The position numbers and the translations under genes were made by a program. Of a DNA stretch of 64,000 nt, positions 38,524-51,724 are shown piece after piece. Every line of letters begins with the position of its first letter. The stretch's first letter is position 1. Below the pieces are notes generated by a model. That model ran no database searches, was not told the DNA's origin, and saw only the letters and a list, made by a program, of their open reading frames with translations. The stretch comes from Blastomussa wellsi (lineage: Eukaryota > Cnidaria > Anthozoa > Scleractinia > Plerogyridae): contig OX393563.1 in the NCBI GenBank assembly GCA_947652115.1, positions 30,993,929-31,057,928 of the forward strand, read 5' to 3'.

Positions 38524-41500
38524 ATGGCCCTAAGAATGGCCCCCCGACTGGCTTCACGCCCCGCTCTTCCGCGTCTCAAGATACTCGCACCTTGCCCCCT
38601 TGATGATATGCATGCGAACGTTACCAACATGGCTCCCGGTGCGAAAGGTGCAGACGATGACATGCTTATGGAAGAAGTTGACTTAAAAGTGAGGTACAAG
38701 TATGAAAGATCGTGGATCACAGGAGAAAGAATCGCACTGCTGGGGTTGATTGCAGTGGGAATTGTACTTGTTATCATTGGAATCGTGCTAATCGCAATGG
38801 CAAGCTCGACGGCCAAGAAATGTGCCGCGGACGAATCGCAGGGAATTGGCTCTACCAGTGTTCCAACGCGCCAAACATCCGAACGATGCGAATTTTCAGC
38901 AGAAGCGAAAAGAATTGGCCTTGATGAATTTGTAAACAGGGTAAAAGAAACTTACTTCAAGACCCATCAGTTCAATGTTCCGTTTCATCCCGATATTGAC
39001 GACTCACTGGCTAGCATCGAAAGAATTAAGCGAGAATATGTAGCTTATGATCCCACTCCATCTGTGATCAAGAACCGTACAGACATTTCATGGGCTCTGT
39101 TCAAAGAAATCAGCTCTAAAGAGGTGAATATGAATGCACTGAAGCCCAGAGAAAGAAAATCTTTAAGCCAAGTTAAGCACTACCTCAAGCATATATTCGG
39201 TCAGCCGTACGATGTGAATTATTATGCTGGAGATTGGATGATGGGACCAAACTTGTTTTGTTGGCAGCCTATTTGCTATCATGGCTATGACTTCTACAAC
39301 GGAATGCTTTATCATAAACCTTTCACGGCCGCCGACGTGAAACTCATCAGGGCGAAACTAGAGACGCACAAGGCAGGAATCTTGCAGTACATGGAAAATA
39401 TGAAGATGGGAATTCGCAAAGGGATGGTGCGCAGTGTGGAGGAGTGTGTAGCCGGAGCGGATTCAATAAAAAGGAAATATTTGAATGTGTCGCTCTACAA
39501 TGAAACGGGTGAGCATTTTCATTTGCAAAAATTTGCGCGTATGTATTAAGCTTAAGTTTCACGTAATTAGAGAACAAATCATCTCAGTTTGCTTGTGTTT
39601 CACACTTAGTTTACAGAATTATTTTGTCAAGATCGATAAGAGATGTATTGGCTTATTTGTAAACTCAGATAACATGAGTTCATGGCGTTCAAATTCGTGA
39701 GTAGACGTAAAACAAGTCGGCCCCAGGAGCCCCTTATAACTTAATAGAAAACGACGTTTGTGCTAACAAGTGGTTGAGTCGCGAGCAGCGGGGGACTTCA
39801 TGGTCTCTTTCAGAAAGTTTAGTTCTTGAAAAATGTCTTCTTTTGCTATTTTTACACAAATCAGCATTCTTTTATCTTGATTTTGTACACAAAATGAGTC
39901 CCGGGGGTGGGGAATTTTCTTTTTTGTGTGCCCGGGGATGGGGAATAGACCGCTAAATACTGAAAAAATGGCAAATGCCCCGGGGTGTGCCCTTGGGTTT
40001 AACACACAGAATTGAACCACACATAATTATTGCATAAAACAACTTCATATTTCACTTACGAATGAATGTCTTCTAACCAGTATACTAATGGAAATGCCGC
40101 AATCTGATTGGCCGAGCTACTGCGCACTATCAGCCATTAGATTGCAGTGGTTAAAGGTCATCTTCAGAATGGTGACGTCTTCACGCTTTAGCGAAGTTTC
40201 GAAGGAAGATTTAGAACTTTTTCACTGACACATAGAAATCTCAAGCTCATAATCTAATTGTTAATTGGTAAAAACTTAGCTGTGTTGTATTTGAAATTGG
40301 TGAACCTGATTGGTTCTCCCACTGTTTTCTATTTGCCTGTTTGAGGTCTAGAAAAGCTAGAAGTGGATGCCCGAGCCGCTAGGTGAGGGCAGGCTGTGGC
40401 ATTCAGCTGCTTTACTAGGCCTCAAAAGGGCATTATTTTCTTTTAGGACATTAAGAAATCCATCCTCTAGCTGGTTTAGAATGTAGCATTAAAAAATCCT
40501 AAAGAAAAATCACCGAATTTACGCGCACGGGTGGCCTTCTTGTTCATATTTCTGGCACTTGCTTCTCAATAGCTCATCCACATTTTCGTCTCCCCAGTCA
40601 CCTGAACTTATTTCATTAATATTTGTTTTAGCAGCCATAATAAAGGAAATAAAAAGACAACTTTAAAAGATTGTCGCTGTCACATTATTTTTCATTTTGC
40701 AACGCAACATAAACTATGTACAGTAAATTTGCCATCACTCTCATTTCCACATGTACAGTATGTTGCCCTATTTCCAGACACTGTTTGCATAAACCGTAAT
40801 ATCTTGCCTTAAAACAACGCAAACAAGCTGAAATTAAGCCACAAGTTAGCTTCCACGTCAAGTAAGTAGGTCGTAAAGTTTCATTGGTTCCTTCATAATT
40901 TTGGAAAGAATTCGTCAAATTGGATGCCCTATTTCCAGAGAGGTTGCCCTATTTCCGGACGATCGTTACGAGATAAATATTCCGCTTTTCTTGGGGATAT
41001 TCTTCTCCCTTCTGGCAAAATATATCTTATAAAAGTTGAATAAAGAAACATTCATTTATAAGATTACTTTTTGTCCGAAATTGAAGAAGACATAAATGTT
41101 TTGAAACCGGCCAACAAGCCGACATATTTGATTTGTATCACGGTAAGACTAGGAAGACGGGCGATTGATTTATTAGATACTGGACTGGACTTGGAAAACA
41201 ACACTCAAGTATTTTTTTTCCAAATCATTATTTCAGGTGAGTTGAAATTATGAAAGGGAGTTATAAAAACACTTGTCTTTCAACAACTCTTCGATAAGAT
41301 TGCATTTAAAACAGAAACTAGTTTGCTATCGTTAGGTGTCCGGAAATAGGAACACCTCACCAAAAATGCAAGTAAACTCTTTTGTGGTCAAGTTCGAAGT
41401 TACGAAACTGAAAACAGAAAATTCTTATATGCTGACAAACTTAGTCCTTTAAGCTTGACTTATGTCCAAAAAAAAGTTTAATCTGTATCGTATTGTACGA

Positions 41501-44500
41501 GAACAGACCTCTTAACTGTAAATAGGTAATTCAACGCGTGCTAAAAATCACATTTTAAGAAGAAACAAAATTTACCTACCTCAACTGAAATGAATGTTCT
41601 CGCCTAAACGGAGCGTGGCTTGGCCACGAAGGTATCAAATGAAAGCTGACTAGTCGATAAGTCTTTGGAACATATCGATCGGATTTGTTTTATTGTTTCA
41701 ACAAAATACGGAATCGTTAAGTCGAAGTGTCCGGAAATAGGGGTGTCCGGGAAATAGAGCAACATACTGTACATCTGGGTACCAGGCTTCTATAGGTTTT
41801 GGCCATGTTCTATTAAAAATAAAGCCTGCTTACAGCTACATGTAAGATTATATGGCGAGCATGCAGGGCTATATTCTAATCACTGGTAGAAAACAGTTGT
41901 GCTTACTTTTATCTTTGAGGGTAAAAATTTTCTTTATTTTTGGCTAAAAAGCACAAAAGATAACAACTTTTTGAATGAAATCCTTTAGAGTTTCTACTCA
42001 AATAGTTAGACTACTCGCCCTCATTTGCTATGAGCGATGGCCAACTCAGCTGCATCTCGTTGAATGACTATTCGCTCTTAGAAAACTGGGCTTGTATTCT
42101 AATTGTTAAGTACTGTATGTTTGTGCCCCAAAACTTCAATTGATCCTAATTGCCATAACGTTTCAAATTTGTTAGGTATTTGGAAGGAGTGGTTTGTGGA
42201 GCCCTTAATGCACCCTGATTTCTATAGCAACATAACAAAGGAAGTTGATCAAGCCTGGAAGGAAGAGCACGGGAAGAATGTCAGCAATACAGTCAAAGAA
42301 TATCTTTTAACATATCTGGGGGAACCTCTTCATCAACTGATAAGGTACATTTCATGTATGCATATATGTGGCCTTGAATCTTCAGTATATATCTAAGGGA
42401 ATAAAGGTGTCTTGTGTGTGATGGCAATGAGGTTAGTGGAGCAGCTAATGAGATGACAATTTGGGTAGTGGTGGGCCGATGATCTATTATAATCGAGTAC
42501 TAGTAACATTAAAACGTTCGCCTGATACTTAACCAACGACGCCGAGTTGGCTAAAATCAGACAATATTCCGCAAGATTGAGTGGGATACTGTTTTTATTA
42601 TTGAACAAATTGTCAACGAAGAGCATTTTACAGCTAGAAAAGTTTCTGTTATGCAGCGCGTTGCAAGACTTCCACCAAATTATCGTTACTTAACGTCTAC
42701 CGCAGAATATCCGTCAGCTGCAGTTGATGGATATTGAGAGTGTAATGACCATAGATGGGCAAAATTGCAATATGGGCAACATGACTGTGTACACATGTGT
42801 TTACCTGTAATCACTTCATGCTATAGAAACAGGGATACTGAAAAAGTCCAGCAAAATTTTTAGGTTGCAAACATGACGGTTAACATTTTTCTCTACAAAC
42901 ATCTTGAAATCTTGAACTGCAATGTATGTTGAGATGCCTTTTTTAAATGAAGGTCTGTGTTGTTGTACAATGTAGCTCAGACGTGACACTTGGTTTTCAT
43001 GCACTCTGACCCAAACCCTGTTGATGATGATGTAGTTTCTAAAGCAGCAAATTTTCTAAATTACCTGTCGGTCAATTTACAAATGAAAATGAAATCCGTT
43101 CAAACTGTATTTGATGAATGCTCGTAATTTGCATCACTGGCTTACCTTTCAGGTTTTTAGAAGAAGAATACATTGACTACTGTGTGCCAAGCAATGTTTC
43201 CAGTGGATTGGGAAGTTTGCCTCTTAGTTACGTCTGGTATAAAGGCAGAGAAAACAGGTCCTGGCCAACAGACCCAACACTGCCAACTGGTGAAAAACTG
43301 AATGGAACTTATTCATATTCATTAATCATGCCATATTTCACCACAAATGATATGAAACCCGCTAAAGTTCATGAACTTGGGAAAACGCAGCTGAAGAAAC
43401 TTTATCCCAGGGTGAGTCAAATGCCAGCCAACAGGTGCATGCCTTTTGTTTCTATTCTTTCATCCTGCTGTAAATAGTACTATGGTTAGCCCACGATTTA
43501 GTATGTGAGCCTCTAGCTCAGGAGAATTGGGCAACCACTCCCCACGAAGTAAAATATTTGCCTATTTAGATGTACCTGTGCAAGCTATTCACTTAGCCTC
43601 TTTACATAACAGATTGCTTTGGGTTAGGGATTGCGGGTTTGCATGCTGGCTTGCTTGTCATCATCATCATTTTATTTCAATAGTTATAAACTTAATAAAT
43701 TAGAGAAATACACAACTCGCATAAATATAGCAAAGCTAATCAAGGCGGGTTGTGCAATGTACAATCAAATTTAACGAAATAGATTAACAGTAAATCAGGT
43801 AAAATACATGTAAAATAAAATAAATAGGTATGCACATACATTCACAGATAACTAGTATTTATATGAGCAGAGCACGAACCCATAAGAAGACAGAACAAAG
43901 GAATTAATAATACTAGCTTAGAGTTTGATTAATGATAATAAGTAATATTTGAGATTAACATTGACACATCGACATAACCATCCTCATCACCAAGCACTGC
44001 AAACAAAAATTGGCGAATTTCGTTTTCAAAAGGTATTTTCTTAGTTTACGCAAGTCAGGATTCAGTGTTACAGCTACAGTACCAATGTAATATCAAGATA
44101 GTCAGTCTCCCCAAAATCAACACGGAGGCAACAAAAAAATTATAGTCAATATGATATTTCCAGGTTAAGTTTTATCAATGAGCACTCCTAAGAACTGAAT
44201 ACATAACTTTGCATTCAAGAGAACTCTCACTATTTGAGGCATTATTCTACATCCTTATATTAATCTGATAGCTTCTTTTGTGATGGTCTGAAGATGATAA
44301 AGTTTGACTTTCTTGCAACTATGGTCAGCTTATTAGCATAAACCAGTCACAGACATTCTGCAATTCGATGTTGATTACACTTTCTAGTGATTTTAGATTT
44401 CGCGTCTTGTGGTCTTGCTTTTTGTACACACTCAAAATATACCTTAGCACATCATTGATGCACACAGGATAAAATATAAAATGGAATTTTCTTTAGTTAG

Positions 44501-47500
44501 GCTCAGAGTTGTAATTGGTCAAGCTCACTTTATTCCTGTTAATTTAATTCCAGGTAGTAGAAATAGCAAAAGATGTGATGGGCACAAATGACAGTGATCT
44601 AGCTGTCAAACTCTTTAGACAGAAAATTAATTCCACAGAAAGCTTCTTCAATGATGCTCCAATACCTATGAATGAGTCTAACAAGGAAGCACATAAAAGG
44701 TGTAGCAATCTTACAGGTGCAGAAAAATATTGCCCCAAACGGTGGGCGGCAATGCAGTTATGGTTCAAAGAGGCAAGACGGGTAAGCTTGTTAGTAACTG
44801 ACTCTTTATATTCAGATTTGTATTGTGCAGTAGCATACCAGTTTCTCATACTCTTTATTTCTCAAGTGTACTGTCTGGTAGCCCTCTATGGCGGGCTGTG
44901 TTCTTTTTTTTTTGTATTTTTCTAACTTTGTGCGGTTAGTAAGGCCCTATGTTACCCATGATATTCATTGTTTCACAAATCAGTAGAACTTCTTTAAAAT
45001 ATATTGTTCCAAAAAGTATTCATATTCACCCCCTGGCCTACCATAGAAGGTTGTTCTTGGTTTGCAAACCCCCCACCTCCCCCCCCCCCAACAGCCCCAC
45101 TCTCCACTTCTCTCTCCACTATCTAAAAAAATACACTTGTGACCTTTGAACCCCTCCTCCAAGGATTTCAAATGACCTACCAATGGCACGCACTTGATAT
45201 GGATATTATCTGGAACCACATAATATGAATGTCCACGTTGAATAATCATGTGATTAACGTACAATGTACATAAATATGTCATACTATTTGCCTATGATTT
45301 GAAAATAAACCATAATTATTTACAAGGCTAAAAAGTTGAAGTTAAGTAAGAAACTGAACGTTTTTCGACACTGGGTCATCTTCAGGTCTAGAGAAGATGA
45401 TCTGACCTTGTGTTAAAAACGTTTGGTTTTTTACTTATATCTTACATAAATATAACATTTTTAAAATATTTATTGTATAAACTGCACTGCTTTATAAGGA
45501 TTTTCGCCCCTGAGAAAAACGAGAAATTAACACAAATGTAAAATTATGATTATACATTTGTGTGATGATATCAATGACTTCACGTTTGATAACATGTTTG
45601 ACCCTACTGTACTTCAATTTATTGGTGTAGAGCCAGAACATCTTCGGTTCTAACTTGGAAGTATTCTTCAAACCTCTGAAATCTACGGAAACCTTTGCTA
45701 ATCTTTGAAAATTTTCGAAAAATATTCGGAAACATTCGTGTGACCTTCGGAAGGCAGTTAAAGAATCTTTGGAAATCTTCGGAAAATAATTGTCAAAAAC
45801 TTCGTCAAAACATGTTTATAAAATAAAACAAAATAATACAATGTATGTGGTTCTCGTGTTCGATATCACACTCATGTTTGATATCTCACTCATTCACTGC
45901 GCTCACTCGTGAGATATATCGAGTTAAACACTCCAAGAGAAATTTCATATCTCAGCACATGCACCCTTGTATTATTCTATATTTAACAAATAAAGAAGCC
46001 TAAGCCATGTATTATACTGTCATAAAACACGACGGAGATTTGAGAACACAAGGGAAATGTAGAAAACACGAGCCGCAGGTGAGTGTTTTCTACATTTCTC
46101 GAGTGTTCTCAAATGTCCGGCTTAGGCTTCTTCATTTGCTTTATGATATAGATTTTATACACTGCGAGTAAAAACACCAAAACACGCACAATCGATAAAC
46201 TGAAGCAATTTAATTTCACTTCTTCTTCTTTCATCTCAAACTTATATATATATATTAGAAGCTTCTTCGACAATCTCTGCAGCCTGACTCAGAATTTTGT
46301 CCGGAATTTCTTTATAAAAAATGTTCGCCGCGTTCCCTTGCGAATTTTCACTAGAGTAAAGCTGATGAAAAACAATAAAACACGCTTTTTCTATGTTTTA
46401 TACTCTGATAAAACATGGGTCCTATCTATATTATAATAATATATACGTGTACATGTAAAAACTGACAGAGTTTTTTGGCAATTGCAGGTGATGAGCATGC
46501 TTGATCCTAAAACGGTTAACATGTTCTACTTTACTGGTGCCAAACACACCACTCCCAACTGCCCAATTGATCTCCTACCAGACCTCAACCCATCAAGTGG
46601 AGCTCAGAGTTATGAAAATAGTGATGTGTATTGCTCAAGAAATGCCATCTACAACATTCCATTTTTCTTAGGAAATCTTGGTCCCAGGTTCTCTGAATGG
46701 AGTGTCAATGCACATGAGGCGAGGCCTGGACATCATACGCAGGTGTAGAAAATAATCTAGTGCATGCACTGTAAGACAAAGTAACGAACCATCAGACGTA
46801 GGGCACTTTGCATCCTCAAATGCATTTTAGTTTATTATAAGAAGCCGATTAGAAATGCCAAGTTGCAGTGTCTAATGATATGATAAATATATTCATTAAA
46901 TGACCCTGTGCTGAGGTAATAAATGTTCATATCCTTTTCTATCGAATAAACCCATGCCATAATTATCGTACATGTATACATGTAGCTACCCAAAACTGAT
47001 GACAAGTACATGTACATGCATTACCATGCCAACTCAGCAACTGACCTTGCAGGCTTGTTAAAGTTCCAATTTTATTGTACACAGTCATGTCAATATGGTA
47101 ATATGGTTCCACATATCCCTTTTCATTTTAGTCACCTCAAGCTCTATTTTGGTTGGGTGTTTTCCCTGAAAGAAATTGTTGCACCTGTCGAGTACACGAT
47201 ATAATTATTTTGTGGTCTGCATGTGGTTATTTACTAAAAGCTTGTGACGCAGCATTGATGATTTTCTGTGGTGTCATGAAGGTTCAGGGAACTGTTGAGC
47301 ATTTCCATGATGATTGTAAAGATGCATTTACCTGGCTTGACAAGGAAACCTATTACACAGCCTTCACTGAGGGGTGGGCACTGTACAGCGAGAACCCACT
47401 TATAGCTCAGGATACTGACACGTACAATGAAGAGCCAATGCAAAGGTTTGGCATGCTCAAATGGCAGGTACGGTTTGTAACAATTATGTATTTATTATGC

Positions 47501-48026
47501 CAACTACTATGTACGTATAACTGATCCGTTTTTAACTCACTTCTTTCAACAGGGCTTGCCATTGAGTACAATTTTATAGACATTTTGTGTCAAGAACCCT
47601 AAGTTGTAATATATGATGTGGTTTTTGGCCAAGTTAAGTGGCACAGAGAACTGAACTACATTGTACTCGTCACTGAATACCATTTGATGCTGTTCTTTGA
47701 AATAATAACTTATGTTTGTGTACATTTACTATGTTTAGCCGTTAATATGTTTGATCGTGTTTACCTCACTAGAATGGTTATGCAAAGCCTGCTTGTTGTA
47801 ACATCGTCTTTTATGGCCTGTTTTCCATCAGATTTGGCGAGCTATTCGTTTGATTGTGGACACTGGGCTTCACACCTTGTCTAACTTCACTAGAGATACC
47901 GCCCTTTGGTATTTTGATATGTATGCGTGGGATAACACAGACTTGGCTGAAAAGGAGGTATTTATAATAATAATAATAATAATAATAATAAGAAGAAGAA
48001 GAAGAAGAAGAAGAAGAATAACAATA

Positions 48027-48092
<66 letters not shown>

Positions 48093-50561
48093 TATTTATA
48101 TAGCGTTCAATCCACTAATTGCCCATGGTGCTTTGGTGGGGAAGGGGGAGAGATAAAAATAGATAAAAGTTCAACAATATTACAATATTACAAAAAGAAT
48201 CACATATGTTACATCAATAAGTTAAACATCATTAAAGTGCCTATGAAATGAAACCAAGTTAACCTTATTTGAAAGGCATTTCAAAATGATGAAGAATGTC
48301 GTTTTTCTTTCTGCGATATCTTCTCTTGTTCCAGAGATATTCAAGTTTTTGTATTATGCAAATTAGATGACTGATGACGTCACAAGGTTGACAGAAAATG
48401 GGCTAAAACCACAAAATCGAGAATATTTCTGTCAATAATGGAGCAAGGCAATTGAAACTTGGCATCTGAGTTGCACCCTAAGAAATACACCAGATGGTGC
48501 ATATTTTGATGTTGCTATGACAACAGTGTTGGTTCCAGTCTCTTTCCTCTTTGAATCAAATATTACCATTAGTGACTCAATAAGGACAAATATCTGGTTA
48601 TTTGAAACATACACAATGTCCACAATGCACTAGGTCTCAATAACCTTTAGTAAGTGGATGATGTTTGGTAAAGATCAAATACAGGAATTATCATTCCTGC
48701 ATAAAAGAAACTAGTACCAAGACTGTTGTCACAGTGATATACACCCTGTATCTGGTGTATTTCTTCGGATACAACATGGGTGCCAAGTTTCGACTCCTTT
48801 GCCCTATTATTTGCAGAGATATTCTTGATTTTGTGTTTTTTAGCCTTTTTCTGTCAACCTTGTGACGTCATCGTACATCTAATTTGCATAATACAAAAAA
48901 CTTGAATATCTCTGGAACGAGAGAAGATATCGCAGAAAGGAAAACGCCATTCTCCGTCATTTTGAAATTGAAATGCCTTTCAAATAAAGTTAACTTGTTT
49001 TTCATTTCATAGGCACTTTAAAAATTATAGGATTTAAAAAGCTTGTTTAAAAAGGTATGTTTGTAAATTCCGTTTAAAATTGTCAATCGAACCGGTCCAC
49101 TGGATCTTAGTTCAAGTGGGGTCGACTTCCATAGTCTCGGTGCCACCACATCAAACGCTCTCTCTCCGTATGTACAAAATGTCACTACTGACTTTAAACC
49201 TTTTATGCAGAGATCGAGCGCAATTTTAAATCACGGTAGTGCGTCTTGACAGAAGAACTACCGTAATAGTAAGCCAGTTTGGATGATGATCTGTTTATCC
49301 GTATATTTACACACAGACGAATAATCAAACGCAGTACTGTTCTTTGCCCAGGTTCTTCTCAGGCGGATGGTTTATCTCTGGTACAAATCGAGCCAATTTT
49401 GTCGAAAATACACAGCACCAATTTGCTGTTACCTAAGCGTAACCTTTGGTACTGCTTAGCGACCCGTCTGAGTGTTCTGAGAACCACCCACAGTCGGAGA
49501 GCTGACATCATTGCAAATTTTAAGTCAAGGTAGGAGCTGGCAGATACAAATCCAATTAACAAAAATTATTTTCCTTCAGGTGACTCGGTACCAGAGCGAC
49601 CCCGGCCAAGCCACAGCTTATATGATTGGTCAACTTGATATTATGAAATCCAGAAAGCATGCTGAAGATGAGCTGAAAGGGAATTTCACTTTACCGGACT
49701 TCCATTATCAGGTGTGATTTAATTTGAGTGCGTGGGACTGAGTGAGTATTTCAACACATGTAACGTACGAGCGAAGGTTCCTTTAAATGTAAACGCAAAG
49801 CACATTCCAGGATTGAAATATACAGAATTATACTGAAGACATTTGTAAAAAGTTCTATCGGTAAACAATGGAAATGTCTTCGAAACCTATTCAAGGTTGT
49901 ATTCTTTCACGCTATTAGTTTCTGACCTCGGGAATATGGCATCGACGTCGGGAAAATAACGAGGAAGGAATCTTGTTATATACATGAAGGGAATTGACGG
50001 AGATAGGGAAAGAGAGCTTTTGGATAAGAAAATCAAGGGAAACAGCAATTAAAGGAGAATAGAGCTTTGACATGTCTGGAACCCTCGTTATTCTCCGTTA
50101 TATTTGACATAGTTATCAATCGAAGCAGGAAATTCCTTCCGCCAAAATCTATAAGGCACTCAGAAAGATCGTAAAGCAAAACAGACCATGTGCCATGCAC
50201 AACAACGCTGCGCTGGATACTACGGGCGCATTACAAACATCCAGAAACCCGGAAATCCGACGGCAAACTGGAGAGCCTATGCAATCTAGAAATCCTTGAA
50301 AAGTATTAAAACAAATCTTGTGTGGATGGAAAGTGAACTCGAATGGTGATGTCTCTTGTTTCTTAGGTTCTCGCTCAGGGCTCCTCTCCACTCGATTACC
50401 TCAGCGACCACATCAGAAGATACGTCAGCTGCGAGAAGGACAGGACAACAGAAGGCTGTGACGTCATCCTGAATACTCCAAAGAAAACCGTGGTCGCGAA
50501 GAGGCGATTGAAGACAGTCCGCTGGCCAGCGATACCGAGGCCGCATCGACATTATATATGA
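38524..50561 (+). CDS. DUF885 family membrane-anchored metallopeptidase-like protein (gene C)
   Basis: The nine exons are 38524-39508, 42176-42344, 43153-43411, 44554-44781, 46488-46742, 47282-47467, 47832-47957, 49580-49711 and 50367-50561. They join in frame to 844 residues ending in TGA. All introns have GT...AG borders, with phases 1, 2, 0, 0, 0, 0, 0, 0. The start is uncertain: ATGs at 38524, 38608, 38629 and 38662 are in frame, and the last two give a tail more like gene D. A hydrophobic anchor (LLGLIAVGIVLVIIGIVL) follows, so a type II membrane protein is expected. The outer domain has NYYAGDWMMGPNLFCW, CVPSNVSSGLGSLP, YFTTNDMKP, NAHEARPGHHTQ, TAFTEGWALYSE and PGQATAYMIGQLD. HEARPGHH is the likely metal site. 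The last 40 residues are basic and unlike those of gene A. Introns carry LINE, MITE and fold-back insertions. Confidence 0.88.
40756..41769. mobile_element. DNA transposon-like element with pogo-like ends, gene C intron 1
   Basis: Inverted ends CAGTATGTTGCCCTATTTCC and GGAAATAGAGCAACATACTG are each flanked by TA, fitting a TA target-site duplication. CAG-type ends with TA duplications are typical of pogo/Tigger elements. CCCTATTTCC or its complement recurs inside (near 40926, 40947, 41342 and 41731). There is no transposase frame, so it is non-autonomous. Confidence 0.72.
42535..42782 (+). repeat. Dispersed repeat in gene C intron 2, copy 2
   Basis: It matches 23899-24117 in reverse complement. 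Because gene A is on the minus strand, both copies have the same orientation relative to their host gene. They occupy different introns, so they inserted separately. Confidence 0.7.
43655..44480 (-). pseudogene. Degraded CR1/L2-like LINE fragment, gene C intron 3
   Basis: On the minus strand, broken frames read like the end of a non-LTR reverse transcriptase: SLESVINIELQNVCDWFML near 44340-44410, and a later FLGVLID-like piece near 44180-44210. Such text matches the region after the catalytic motif in CR1/L2 LINEs. Stops and shifts are frequent. The end has the simple repeat ATGATGATGATG near 43660, as LINE tails often do. Clade is inference. Confidence 0.6.
45840..45965. repeat. Inverted repeat related to 61785-61942
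   Basis: Arms around GATATCTCACTCATTCACTG and CACTCGTGAGATAT form a hairpin. The core TTCACTGCGCTCA...CGTGA is shared with the hairpin at 61785-61942. It lies in gene C intron 4. Confidence 0.55.
45985..46150. repeat. Hairpin element in gene C intron 4
   Basis: The arms share AAGCCTAAGCC / GGCTTAGGCTT, AGATTTGAGAACAC / GTGTTCTCAAAT and GAAATGTAGAAAACAC / GTGTTTTCTACATTTC. It is non-coding and MITE-like. Confidence 0.65.
47961..48092. repeat. TAA/GAA microsatellite
   Basis: A run of ATA/TAA repeats, interrupted by a GAA/AGA block, starts three bases after the donor of gene C exon 7. It may be the tail of a minus-strand retroelement that continues rightward. Confidence 0.85.
48235..49018. mobile_element. 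Full-length fold-back MITE flanked by TA, gene C intron 7
   Basis: Ends AAGTGCCTATGAAATGAAA and TTTCATTTCATAGGCACTT are inverted and flanked by TA on both sides. The arms remain recognisable for over 200 bases (for example AATATCTCTGGAAC and its complement), and the centre is also imperfectly symmetric. TA flanks suggest a Tc1/mariner-type source. The repetitive sequence on either side looks like one older element split by this insertion. Confidence 0.72.
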
Positions 50562-51724
50562 ACAGCTTTAGAGCACATATAATAAAAAAAAAACGACTAT
50601 GTTACGTTATTCTTAGAAGTTTGTTAGTCAAATTAGTTTGTTGTGTCAGGTTCAAATTTTATATATTTTGATAACCCAGCTATGTTGTTATTTTGATAAA
50701 GTATCAATGTACCAGTTTTAATATTTGTTCGAGAGTTAAGTGTTGCATCACTGATGAGTTTCTGTTCAATTTCAACTTTTCTCCAATTAACATGCACGCA
50801 AGCGTCTCTGTGGAGCTCGAATCACGTTCATCTCTTGGGCGGCTGGAAATATTTGAGCTCCTGAAGACTACTGACTTTTATACCCCTGCAAGAGCAATAA
50901 ATTGATAGTTGAAAAGTTTTAAGAGATAATATTTTGGGTCCCCTTTAACGTAGGGAAGGTATTGTTAGAAACCATCTTATCAAAAGAATTACATGTAGTT
51001 TTTTTAGAACTAGTGGAAACTTCGAACTTCGTGTAGTGTCTCCACTTCAAAAAAAAAATGTAAAATAATGTCGCTTTTATATGCCCATAATAAAAACTAC
51101 CATTGTATTTTGTATTATTAAAACTTTGACGTTTTCTGTTTGTATCTGACATGTGCTTTAGATTGTTTGTACCAGATACGAAGTGCCTGCGATGGGCCGT
51201 ATCAGATTTTCAAAATTTTCCCGCGACTTATCATGTGCTTTCATATGGACGACTTTTTAAGAATTGAGTTTTCGCCTTTCCGTTCTCCTTTATTTGCATG
51301 TAATTCTCACGAGCAGCGTACTCAACCTCTAGGTTGCAGTGTACTTCGCGAAAAAATCGGATTATGAGCATCAGTTATTATACTATTTTCCTCGGAGGGG
51401 TGGGGTCGGCTAGAGCAAATGGAATATTTTTTTATGAAAATGAACTGACATCGAAATAGAAACGTCCCTTGCTCTTTTTCAGTTTTCTGGATCGAAAACG
51501 AATAAACTCCGGCAGTGATTAGAAGCGGCCCTATTTGCAGTAGCTAGAGCTAGCGACCTCATAAGAACACGGAAGAGAACAATAGAAATGACTTGATGTT
51601 TGTTACTCATGCGCTACGCAGTGTGCCCATGAGATGTAAAATGCCCTGCATTTTTGTGTTATATTTGTGCATGCAAATTTATGGATGGGTAAATTTACCA
51701 CGCTCTCGATTGTTGACTTTGGCA

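Noticed and set aside
40685..40918. 77-codon minus-strand frame inside the pogo-like element
   Set aside because: It covers the inverted end and shows no transposase motif.
45660..45790. Possible tandem repeat around CTTCGGAAA-like units
   Set aside because: Units are too diverged and irregular to define a period by eye.
47850..48251. Reading frame with long Ile and Arg runs
   Set aside because: It is gene C exon 7 running through its donor into a TAA/GAA microsatellite.
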